Below are positions 43,177-50,783 of a stretch of 64,000 bases of DNA, in pieces (within the stretch, counting starts at the first letter, position 1; the number at the start of each line of letters is the position of its first letter). The DNA comes from Aquabacterium sp. (lineage in GTDB: Bacteria; Pseudomonadota; Gammaproteobacteria; Burkholderiales; Burkholderiaceae_C). The stretch lies in contig NZ_JAUSAR010000123.1 in assembly GCF_030652515.1 (NCBI RefSeq), forward strand, positions 1 through 64,000, written 5' to 3'. The position numbers and the translations under genes were made by a program. The notes under the pieces are model-generated. The model was not told the DNA's origin and did not search any database. It saw only the letters and a list, made by a program, of their open reading frames with translations.

Positions 43177-44433
43177 ATGTCGAATGACCGTGACGATTCC
43201 AATCAGCAAAACCGCCGCCGCCTGTTGCAGGGCATTGGTGCCCTTCCCCTCGTGGGCATGACGGGGCTGAGCCACGGAGCCGCCCCCGCCACTTCAGCGA
43301 TCAACACGACGAAGCTGGCCATCACCGACACCGAAGTCACCGTGGGCCAGTTGCACTCCGCAACCGGCACCATGGCGATCTCGGAAACCGGCTCCATCCA
43401 GGCCGAGCAACTGGCCATTGACCAGATCAACGCGATGGGCGGCATCCTGGGCCGCAAGATCAAAGTCATCAAGGAAGACGGCGCCTCTGATTGGCCCACG
43501 TTTGCCGAGAAGTCCAAGAAGCTGCTCGTCAACGACCACGTCGCTGCCGTGTTCGGTTGCTGGACATCGGCCTCGCGCAAGGCCGTGCTGCCCGTCTTCG
43601 AGAAAGAAAACGGCCTGCTGTACTACCCCACCTTCTACGAAGGCCTGGAGCAATCCAAGAACGTGATCTACACCGGCCAAGAAGCCACGCAGCAGATCAT
43701 CTGGGGCCTGGACTGGGCTTCGAAAGAGAAGAAGGCCAAGACCTACTTCCTGGTCGGCTCCGACTACATCTGGCCCCGCACCTCGATGAAGATCGCGCGC
43801 AAGCACATCGAGACGGTGGGCAAGCTGGGCAAGGTCGTGGGTGAAGAGTACTACCCACTGGGCAACACCAACTTCAACTCCCTGATCAACAAGATCAAGG
43901 TGGCCAAGCCCGATTGCATCTTTGCGGCCGTGGTGGGTGGCTCGAACGTGGCCTTCTACAAGCAGCTCAAGGCCGCTGGCATCACCGGCGCCAAGCAGTT
44001 CCTGCTGACCCTGTCGGTGACGGAAGACGAAATGCTCGGCGTGGGTGGCGAAAACTTCGCGGGCTTCTACTCGTCGATGAAGTACTTCCAAAGCCTGGAC
44101 AACGAGAACAACAAGAAGTTTGTTGCCGCGTTCAAGGCCAAGTACGGCCCCAAATCGGTGATCGGCGACGTGACCCAAGCCGGTTACCTCGGCCCCTGGC
44201 TGTGGAAAGCCGCTGTTGAAAAGGCGGGCAGCTTCGACGTGGACAAGGTCGTGGCCGCATCCCCAGGCATCGAGCTGAAGATCGCACCAGAAGGGTACGT
44301 GAAGCTGCACGAGAACCACCACTTGTGGAGCAAGGCCCGCATCGCGCAAGGCATGCCTGATGGCACCTTCAAGGTCGTGGCCGAATCCAAGGACTTGATC
44401 GAACCCAATCCTTTCCCCAAGGGATATCAATAG
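43177..44433 (+). CDS. urtA: Urea/short-chain amide ABC transporter, substrate-binding protein
   Basis: Periplasmic receptor of a UrtABCDE-type importer for urea or short amides. It has 418 residues from the ATG after AAGGAG. The N-terminus (NRRRLLQGIGALPLVGM) looks like a twin-arginine signal. Family blocks: VTVGQLHSATGTMAISETGS, DWPTFAEKSKKLLV, FGCWTSASRKAVLPVFEKEN, GSDYIWPRT. With fmdA in the same locus it may correspond to FmdD (formamide/acetamide) rather than a urea-specific UrtA; sequence alone does not decide. A longer in-frame start at 43108 lies in the palindrome and is unlikely. Confidence 0.92.
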   Translation: MSNDRDDSNQQNRRRLLQGIGALPLVGMTGLSHGAAPATSAINTTKLAITDTEVTVGQLHSATGTMAISETGSIQAEQLAIDQINAMGGILGRKIKVIKEDGASDWPTFAEKSKKLLVNDHVAAVFGCWTSASRKAVLPVFEKENGLLYYPTFYEGLEQSKNVIYTGQEATQQIIWGLDWASKEKKAKTYFLVGSDYIWPRTSMKIARKHIETVGKLGKVVGEEYYPLGNTNFNSLINKIKVAKPDCIFAAVVGGSNVAFYKQLKAAGITGAKQFLLTLSVTEDEMLGVGGENFAGFYSSMKYFQSLDNENNKKFVAAFKAKYGPKSVIGDVTQAGYLGPWLWKAAVEKAGSFDVDKVVAASPGIELKIAPEGYVKLHENHHLWSKARIAQGMPDGTFKVVAESKDLIEPNPFPKGYQ

Positions 44434-44442
44434 CCCACCCCC

Positions 44443-44473
44443 GACGGCCTTCCGGCCGTCCCCCTCAAGGGGG
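44443..44473 (+). terminator. Tandem hairpins between urtA and urtB
   Basis: GACGGCC-TTCC-GGCCGTC followed at once by CCCCC-TCAA-GGGGG. There is no U-run. They likely act as an attenuator or 3'-end stabiliser, so the binding protein is made in excess of the membrane subunits. Confidence 0.5.
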
Positions 44474-44549
44474 CCACACCAGCGGACCGGCTGAGCCGGA
44501 TCCGCGGTGTGCGCTTGATATATGACCGTGGCGTGCGACGAGGATCCTC

Positions 44550-45464
44550 ATGACTCTTTCAGAAATACTCAACATCAGCGTGATGCAGGGATTCGCAGGC
44601 CTCAGCCTGTTTTCTGTGTTGCTGCTCATGGGCCTCGGCCTGGCCATCATCTTCGGCCAGATGGGCGTGATCAACCTCGCGCACGGCGAGTTCATGACCA
44701 TCGGCGCCTACACCATCTACATGGTGTCCAGCTATGTTGAGGTCAAGTACCCCAACTTCATGCCCTATTACTTCCCCTGCGCCATCGTGCTGGCCTTCAT
44801 CTTCGCCTTTGCGGTGGGCTACCTCGCCGAATGGGCCTTGATTCGCCACCTGTACAAGCGCCCGCTGGACACCCTGCTCGCCACCTGGGGCTTGAGCCTG
44901 GGCATGCAGCAATGCTTCCGCACCTTCATCGGCCCCAAAGAAGTGAGCCCCACCCTGCCCGAATGGCTGATGGGTTCGTGGGCACCGAAAGAGGGCCTGG
45001 ACATCCCCATCAACGGCATGTTCGTGATGGGCTTGACGGCCTTGGTCACCGCTGGCGTGATGCTCGCGCTGTACAAATCACGCTGGGGTCTGCGTGTTCG
45101 CGCCTCGGTCTCCAACCGCATGATGGCCAACGCCATCGGCATCAACACCAGCCGCACCGATCGCCTCACCTTCGCCATCGGCTGCGGCATCGCGGGTATC
45201 GCCGGTGCGGCCTTCACCACCATCGGCTCCACCGGCCCCACCTCCGGCTCGCTCTACATCGTGGACGCCTTCCTGGTGGTGACCTTCGGTGGTGCGGCCA
45301 GCCTGCTGGGCACCGTGGCCTCGGCCTTCGGCATCGCACAGACGCAGTCGATTGCCGAGTTCTTCATCACCGGCTCGATGGCCAAGGTGCTCACGCTTTC
45401 GCTGATCGTGCTGATCCTGATGGTGCGGCCACAAGGCTTGTTCGCTTCCAAAGTACGCCGCTGA
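44550..45464 (+). CDS. urtB: Urea/amide ABC transporter, permease UrtB
   Basis: A 304-residue inner-membrane subunit of the branched-chain amino acid/urea type (LivH-like). Eight or so spans; LGLAIIFGQMGVINLAHGEF (about 30-49) and TFAIGCGIAGIAGAAFTTIG are the typical blocks, with the VVTFGGAASLLGTV coupling region. It ends DNA-wise inside the convergent PEP-CTERM gene (74-base overlap). The permease partner urtC lies 0.8 kb downstream beyond that gene. Confidence 0.94.
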   Translation: MTLSEILNISVMQGFAGLSLFSVLLLMGLGLAIIFGQMGVINLAHGEFMTIGAYTIYMVSSYVEVKYPNFMPYYFPCAIVLAFIFAFAVGYLAEWALIRHLYKRPLDTLLATWGLSLGMQQCFRTFIGPKEVSPTLPEWLMGSWAPKEGLDIPINGMFVMGLTALVTAGVMLALYKSRWGLRVRASVSNRMMANAIGINTSRTDRLTFAIGCGIAGIAGAAFTTIGSTGPTSGSLYIVDAFLVVTFGGAASLLGTVASAFGIAQTQSIAEFFITGSMAKVLTLSLIVLILMVRPQGLFASKVRR

Positions 45465-46050
45465 CGACCAGGCCAGCCAAAACAAGTGCAAGCGCGTCTG
45501 GCTCGGGCACTGCAGTGAACACGGCACTTTTGCTAGTCCAGGTATTTAGTTGCGCGGTGCCGGCACGCAAGTGAGCGTGATCAAGGAGATCCGGAGACAG
45601 TTCCGAAACATAAAGATCACTGCATTCGCAGCTGAACTCGACATCCAGGGTCCACGCGGCAAAAGTGTGTCCAATGTATGCCTCGTAGTCATTTCGAATA
45701 CGCAAGGCCGTGGTGTTATCCGGACGCAGCATGCTGTCCACGACCACGTGGTCGTATTCAGAGGCCCCACCGAAGCTGGTGTCGATGTTCATCCTGTCCA
45801 CCTCCCAATAGGACTGAATAGCCCATGGTTTGAGATCACTATCGAAACGGTGAACGATGGTTCCATCGGCCAGCGTACTGACCTCTGGCAAAAATGGTGA
45901 ATCCTCCGGCCATGGGAGGAACCGGAGGCCGAAGTCGATTCTGAAGGTCATCGGCGAGCCATTGGCCTCAACGGCAGAAAACGTGTACTCCTTGGCCTGA
46001 ACTGAGAAGCAGGCAACCAAGCCCGCAACAGCGACAAGAAATTTAAACAT
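45391..46050 (-). CDS. PEP-CTERM protein inserted antisense between urtB and urtC
   Basis: A 219-residue exported protein from MFKFLVAVAGLVACFSVQAK, a clear signal peptide. The body has FSAVEANGSPMTFRIDFGLR and an all-beta character with two neighbouring cysteines (SCECSD). The C-terminal tail AVPEPDALALVLAGLVVSGV plus LWKRTS is PEP-CTERM-like; about 14 extra residues read through into urtB antisense sequence. It lies on the opposite strand inside the urt operon and is less GC-rich than urtB and urtC. It looks like a late insertion that split the operon. Function unknown. Confidence 0.75.
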   Translation of the reverse strand: MFKFLVAVAGLVACFSVQAKEYTFSAVEANGSPMTFRIDFGLRFLPWPEDSPFLPEVSTLADGTIVHRFDSDLKPWAIQSYWEVDRMNIDTSFGGASEYDHVVVDSMLRPDNTTALRIRNDYEAYIGHTFAAWTLDVEFSCECSDLYVSELSPDLLDHAHLRAGTAQLNTWTSKSAVFTAVPEPDALALVLAGLVVSGVLWKRTSLVAAPSGSARSAKA

Positions 46051-46187
46051 GCTGATCCCCTGATTTAAATGACGGCCTGCCGACCTGGGATACAGATCAC
46101 CGGCCTGGTGCGCGTCGGAGTATGCGCGCCTGTCGGCGCCATTGAACATCTCCACTGTGCCAACCTGGTTTTTGACAGGCCGCCGTA

Positions 46188-46207
46188 TGAATACGTCATT
46201 CAACGTA
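46188..46207. promoter_or_regulatory. Second copy of the urt palindrome, upstream of urtC
   Basis: TACGTCATTCAACGTA (46192-46207) is the exact reverse complement of the 16-mer at 43037-43052; TGAAT-N5-ATTCA overlaps it (46188-46202). It lies 66 bases before urtC, which suggests an internal promoter under the same regulator. Nothing else was recognised in 46051-46272. Confidence 0.6.
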
Positions 46208-46272
46208 TTGGGAGCGGACCATAAGACCCTTACGCTGAAACGCATCTCATCGCACTACGTTCGAGACCTACG

Positions 46273-47484
46273 ATGTCCAAATCACTTCTCAATTCCCTTC
46301 GATCATCCGGTCTTGGCAGCATACTTTTGCTGGCCCTGGTAATCCTGGTGGTGTTCCCGCTGTCCATGGACATCTTCCGCCTGAACCTGGTGGGCAAGTA
46401 CCTGACTTATGGCTTCGTGGCCATCGGCCTGGTGATGCTGTGGGGCTGGAGCGGCACCTTGAGTCTGGGCCAGGGCGTGTTCTTCGGCCTGGGGGGCTAT
46501 TGCATGGCCATGTTCCTCAAGCTGGAAGCCTCTGACCCGGAGACCACCAAGATCCAGTCCACCCCCGGCATCCCCGACTTCATGGATTGGAACCAGATCA
46601 CGGAGTTGCCCCTGTTCTGGGAGCCCTTCCGAAGCCTGCCACTCACCTTGATCGCCGTGATCCTGGTGCCCACCTTGTTGGCCTTCATCATCAGCTACGC
46701 CATGTTCAAACGGCGCGTGGGTGGCGTGTACTTCGCCATCATCACGCAGGCCGTGGCCTTGATCCTGACGGTGCTGATCATTGGCCAGCAGGGCTACACC
46801 GGCGGCGTCAACGGCATGACCGACCTGAAGACCGTGTTGGGCTGGGACACGCGCACCGACAGCGCCAAGCTGATCCTGTACTTCGTGAACGCTGGCCTGC
46901 TGCTGGGCTGCATCCTGCTGTGCAAATGGGTTCAGACCAGCAAGCTGGGCACCCTGCTGCTGGCCATGCGCGACAAGGAAGACCGCGTGCGCTTCTCGGG
47001 CTACGACGTGTCGATGTTCAAGGTCTTCACCTTCTGCCTGGCGGCGGGCATCTCGGGCATTGGCGGCGCCATGTTTGCCTTGCAAGTGGGCTTCATGTCG
47101 CCCTCCTTCGTCGGCATCGTGCCTTCGATCGAGATGGTGATCTTTGCGGCGGTCGGTGGCCGCATGAGCCTGGTCGGTGCGGTGTACGGCACCTTGCTGG
47201 TGAACGCGGGCAAGACCTACTTCTCGGAAACCGCCCCTGACATGTGGCTCTTCCTGATGGCCGCGCTGTTCATCGGTGTGGTGATGGCCTTCCCCAACGG
47301 CCTGGCCGGTTTGTACGAAGAAAAGATCAAGCCCTGGGCCGCCAAGCGCCGCGTGGACCTGGCCGCCGAGAAGGCACGCCGCAAGGCCCGTGAAGCCGAG
47401 GACGGCAAGCCCGTGGCCGCCGTGGCACAGGCCACGCCGCCCACCCCGCAAATGCCCAACGGCATGAGCAACCAGCAAGCCTGA
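46273..47484 (+). CDS. urtC: Urea/amide ABC transporter, permease UrtC
   Basis: A 403-residue second membrane subunit (LivM-like). It has about ten spans, with MLWGWSGTLSLGQGVFFGLGG (split near 58-78) and FCLAAGISGIGGAMFALQVG as family blocks, and a VVMAFPNGLAGLYEEKIKPW segment before a charged Ala-rich tail. The spacing to urtD is 23 bases. Its own upstream palindrome suggests a promoter separate from urtAB. Confidence 0.94.
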   Translation: MSKSLLNSLRSSGLGSILLLALVILVVFPLSMDIFRLNLVGKYLTYGFVAIGLVMLWGWSGTLSLGQGVFFGLGGYCMAMFLKLEASDPETTKIQSTPGIPDFMDWNQITELPLFWEPFRSLPLTLIAVILVPTLLAFIISYAMFKRRVGGVYFAIITQAVALILTVLIIGQQGYTGGVNGMTDLKTVLGWDTRTDSAKLILYFVNAGLLLGCILLCKWVQTSKLGTLLLAMRDKEDRVRFSGYDVSMFKVFTFCLAAGISGIGGAMFALQVGFMSPSFVGIVPSIEMVIFAAVGGRMSLVGAVYGTLLVNAGKTYFSETAPDMWLFLMAALFIGVVMAFPNGLAGLYEEKIKPWAAKRRVDLAAEKARRKAREAEDGKPVAAVAQATPPTPQMPNGMSNQQA

Positions 47485-47507
47485 TCGCCACAAGGAACGA
47501 CTGAATC

Positions 47508-48251
47508 ATGAGCAACACTGACTTCGTCCTCGCGGTGGAAGACCTCACCGTGTCCTTCGATGGCTTCAAGGCCATCGATGCCCTGACCTTGTACGTGGAC
47601 CGTGGCGAGCTGCGCGTCATCATCGGCCCCAACGGCGCGGGCAAGACCACCTTGCTGGACCTGATCTGCGGCAAGACGAAAGCGTCTGGCGGCAGCATCA
47701 AGTTCAAGAACAAAGAGATGACCAAGATGCAAGAGCACAAGATCGTGCGCGCTGGCATCGGCCGCAAGTTCCAGACGCCCTCCATCTACGAAAACCTCAG
47801 CGTCTTCAAGAACCTGGAAGTGTCCTTTCCCCGTGGCCGCAGCGTGTTCGGCGCCCTGTCCTTCAGCTGCACCGACGAGGTCAAGGCCCGCATCCAGTCG
47901 GTCGTGGAAGAGATCGGCCTGAAGGATCAGTTGCACACCGAGTCAGGCTTGCTGTCGCACGGCCAGAAGCAGTGGCTGGAGATCGGCATGCTGCTGATGC
48001 AAGACCCGGAACTGCTGATGCTGGACGAGCCCATCGCCGGCATGAGCGTGCGCGAGCGCGAACTCACCGCCGAGCTGCTGCAACGCATCGCCAAGAACCG
48101 CTCGCTCATCGTGATCGAGCACGACATGGACTTCGTCAAGCGCATCGCCGACAAAGTCACCGTGATGCACCAGGGAAAGATCCTGGCGGAAGGGTCGATG
48201 GACAAGGTCCAGAACGATCCCAAGGTCATTGACGTCTATCTGGGCCATTGA
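47508..48251 (+). CDS. urtD: Urea/amide ABC transporter, ATP-binding protein UrtD
   Basis: A 247-residue LivG-like ATPase. Walker A GPNGAGKTTLLDLI (about 42-55), Q-loop region, signature LLSHGQKQWLEIGMLL (LSHGQ form typical of UrtD), Walker B LLMLDEPIAGM and H-loop IVIEHDMDF are intact. It powers import together with UrtE. It follows urtC and precedes urtE closely. Confidence 0.96.
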   Translation: MSNTDFVLAVEDLTVSFDGFKAIDALTLYVDRGELRVIIGPNGAGKTTLLDLICGKTKASGGSIKFKNKEMTKMQEHKIVRAGIGRKFQTPSIYENLSVFKNLEVSFPRGRSVFGALSFSCTDEVKARIQSVVEEIGLKDQLHTESGLLSHGQKQWLEIGMLLMQDPELLMLDEPIAGMSVRERELTAELLQRIAKNRSLIVIEHDMDFVKRIADKVTVMHQGKILAEGSMDKVQNDPKVIDVYLGH

Positions 48252-48282
48252 GCCCAAGCCACTGAGCAAGGAAGCACACACC

Positions 48283-48972
48283 ATGTTGTCAGTCAACGAT
48301 CTGTTTGTTGCCTATGGCCAGAGCGAGGCGCTGCACGGCATCTCGTTCGAGGCCAAATCCAAGGAAACCATCGCCATCATGGGCCGCAACGGCATGGGCA
48401 AGACCACGCTGTTCAAGAGCCTGATGGGCGTGCTGCCCACCAAGTCGGGCAAGGTCGAAGTGGGTGGTCTTGATGTGACCAAGGACGAGAGCTATCGGCG
48501 CGTGGCCAAGGGCATCGCCTACGTGCCGCAAGGCCGCATGATCTTCCCCACCCTGACGGTGGAAGAGAACATCCAGACCGGCCTGGAGAACGCCAAGCAC
48601 AAGCGCATCCCTGATGAGATCTACTCGCTCTTCCCCGTGCTGTTCGACATGCGCGCGCGCAAGGGCGGCAACCTGTCGGGCGGGCAGCAACAGCAACTGG
48701 CCATCGCCCGCGCGCTGGTCACCAACCCCAAGGTGCTGCTGCTGGATGAGCCCACCGAGGGCATCCAGCCTTCCATCATCAAGGACATCGCCAAAGCCTT
48801 GAACGAGATCCGAAGGATGCGCGACATCACCATCGTGGTGTCCGAGCAAGTGCTGTCTTTCGCGCTGGACGTGGCCGACCGCCTCTTCGTGATCGAAGGC
48901 GGTCGCCTGGTCCATGAAACCAACCGCGCCGACACCGACGTTGCGCGCATCAAGCAATACCTTTCCGTGTAG
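48283..48972 (+). CDS. urtE: Urea/amide ABC transporter, ATP-binding protein UrtE
   Basis: A 229-residue LivF-like ATPase, start MLSVNDLFVAYGQSEALHGI (the frame extends upstream without homology). Walker A GRNGMGKTTLFKSLMG, signature NLSGGQQQQLAIARAL, Walker B VLLLDEPTEGIQPSII and the H-loop position replaced by VVSEQVLSFA (Glu-Gln instead of Glu-His/Gln, as in LivF/UrtE). It is last of the transporter genes; 111 bases with GC-rich hairpins separate it from fmdA. Confidence 0.95.
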   Translation: MLSVNDLFVAYGQSEALHGISFEAKSKETIAIMGRNGMGKTTLFKSLMGVLPTKSGKVEVGGLDVTKDESYRRVAKGIAYVPQGRMIFPTLTVEENIQTGLENAKHKRIPDEIYSLFPVLFDMRARKGGNLSGGQQQQLAIARALVTNPKVLLLDEPTEGIQPSIIKDIAKALNEIRRMRDITIVVSEQVLSFALDVADRLFVIEGGRLVHETNRADTDVARIKQYLSV

Positions 48973-48989
48973 GCATAGCCCCCAGCTTG

Positions 48990-49050
48990 TCGCTTCGCGC
49001 CTTCGCGGCCCCCGAGGGGCGCGTCCGGCTTGGGGCGGCCCTGCGCCGGA
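48990..49050 (+). other. GC-rich palindromic spacer between urtE and fmdA
   Basis: Short palindromes (CCCCCGAGGGGC and GCCTTCGCGGC types) resemble the urtA-urtB spacer and the interspersed palindromic units common between Burkholderiales genes. No U-run. Probably a weak attenuator or a REP-like unit. Confidence 0.35.
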
Positions 49051-49083
49051 CTTTCTTCGCTTTTCACTCATAGGAGCATCGCC

Positions 49084-50313
49084 ATGCCAGATACCCTGAT
49101 CAAAGTTGACCTGAACTCGTCCCCCTACGCCAACGAGAACATCCACAACCGCTGGCACCCCGATGTGCCCATGGCCTGCTGGGTGAACCCCGGCGATGAC
49201 TTCGTGCTGGAAACCTACGACTGGACCGGCGGCTTCATCAAGAACGACAACAGCGCCGACGACGTGCGCGACATCGATCTGTCGATCGTCCACTTCCTGT
49301 CGGGCCCCGTGGGCGTGAAGGGTGCCGAGCCAGGCGACCTGCTGGTGGTGGATCTGCTGGACATCGGTGCCAAGCCTGAAAGCCTGTGGGGCTTCAACGG
49401 CTTCTTCAGCAAGAAGAACGGCGGCGGCTTTTTGACCGACCACTTCCCGCTGGCGCAGAAGTCCATCTGGGACTTCAATGGCATGTTCACCAAGAGCCGC
49501 CACATCCCCGGCGTTGAGTTTGCCGGCCTGATCCACCCCGGCTTGATCGGCTGCCTGCCCGACCAGAAGATGCTGGACATGTGGAACGAGCGCGAGATCG
49601 ACTTCATCGCCACCGATCCGAACCGCGTGCCGCCTTTGGCCAACGCCCCTTTTGCGCCCACCGCGCACATGGGCAAGCTGACCGGCCCGGCCCGTGACAA
49701 AGCCGCCGCCGAAGGCGCCCGCACCGTGCCCCCACGTGAACACGGCGGCAACTGCGACATCAAGGATTTGTCGCGCGGCTCCAAGGTTTTCTTCCCGGTG
49801 TATGTGGACGGCGCCGGCCTGAGCGTGGGCGACCTGCACTTCAGCCAGGGCGATGGCGAGATCACCTTCTGCGGCGCCATCGAGATGGCCGGCTGGGTGC
49901 ACATGCGCGTCAACCTCATCAAGGGCGGCATGGCCAAGTACGGCATCAAGAACCCCGTGTTCAAGCCCAGCACCATCACGCCCAACTACAAGGATTACCT
50001 GATCTTTGAAGGCATCTCGGTGGACGAGCAAGGCAAGCAGCACTACCTGGACGTGAACGTGGCCTACCGCCAAGCCTGCCTGAACGCCATCGAGTACCTG
50101 AAGAAGTTTGGCTACAGCGGCGCGCAGGCTTACTCCATCCTGGGCACGGCCCCGGTGCAGGGCCACATCAGCGGCGTGGTCGACATCCCCAACGCCTGCG
50201 CCACCTTGTGGCTACCGACCGAGATCTTCGAGTTCGACATCAACCCCAACGCCAGCGGGCCCGTCAAGATGCTGGATGGCAGCATCGACATGCCCTTGTC
50301 ACAGGACGTCTGA
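49084..50313 (+). CDS. fmdA: Formamidase
   Basis: Hydrolyses formamide (and other short amides) to ammonia and formate. It has 409 residues from the ATG after AGGAGC, the usual size. Family blocks: NRWHPDVPMACWVNPGDDFVLET (split), GPVGVKGAEPGDLLVVDLLD, HGGNCDIKDLSRGSKVFFPV and LHFSQGDGEITFCGAIEMAG. Together with the UrtABCDE-type transporter it gives a route for amides as nitrogen source. Followed two bases after its stop by fmdB. Confidence 0.96.
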   Translation: MPDTLIKVDLNSSPYANENIHNRWHPDVPMACWVNPGDDFVLETYDWTGGFIKNDNSADDVRDIDLSIVHFLSGPVGVKGAEPGDLLVVDLLDIGAKPESLWGFNGFFSKKNGGGFLTDHFPLAQKSIWDFNGMFTKSRHIPGVEFAGLIHPGLIGCLPDQKMLDMWNEREIDFIATDPNRVPPLANAPFAPTAHMGKLTGPARDKAAAEGARTVPPREHGGNCDIKDLSRGSKVFFPVYVDGAGLSVGDLHFSQGDGEITFCGAIEMAGWVHMRVNLIKGGMAKYGIKNPVFKPSTITPNYKDYLIFEGISVDEQGKQHYLDVNVAYRQACLNAIEYLKKFGYSGAQAYSILGTAPVQGHISGVVDIPNACATLWLPTEIFEFDINPNASGPVKMLDGSIDMPLSQDV

Positions 50314-50315
50314 CC

Positions 50316-50672
50316 ATGCCGACCTACGAGTACGACTGCCCCGGCTGCGGGGGCTTCGATGCCCTGCGCAGCATCTCGCAACGGAACGAGCCGTGCGCCT
50401 GCCCAGAATGCGGCAGCGCCTCGGGCCGCGTGTTCGCCACGGCGCCGAGCCTGGCGTGTGTCAGCAGTGACACGCGCACGGCCATGGACCGCAATGAGAA
50501 GGCGCGGCATGAGCCGCGTTCTTCAAAGGACGGGAGCTATGGCAGGCTGAGCCATCCGTCGGGGTGCGGGTGTTGCTCGACGGGGAGCAAGGGGATTCGC
50601 AGTGCGACGGTGACGGGGGCGAATGGGAACAAGATGTTCCCGAGCAAGCGGCCTTGGATGATTAGTCATTGA
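50316..50672 (+). CDS. fmdB: FmdB-type zinc-ribbon protein
   Basis: A 118-residue protein starting MPTYEYDCPGCGGFDAL. Two CxxC pairs (CPGC, CPEC) make the FmdB/CxxC-CxxC zinc ribbon (about 1-45). Later come a basic linker and a CGCC pair. In Methylophilus the homologue was proposed to regulate the amide genes. It is directly downstream of fmdA, so it is part of the same unit. Confidence 0.93.
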   Translation: MPTYEYDCPGCGGFDALRSISQRNEPCACPECGSASGRVFATAPSLACVSSDTRTAMDRNEKARHEPRSSKDGSYGRLSHPSGCGCCSTGSKGIRSATVTGANGNKMFPSKRPWMISH

Positions 50673-50783
50673 GGTGAAAGCACGAATTTGAGTACCTCAA
50701 AGGACCACGCTTCCAGGTAATGCTGTTTCCGCCTCAAGCCTTAGCCGGGGTGATCCATCTGCCTAAACCCTGCGCAAGAGAAA

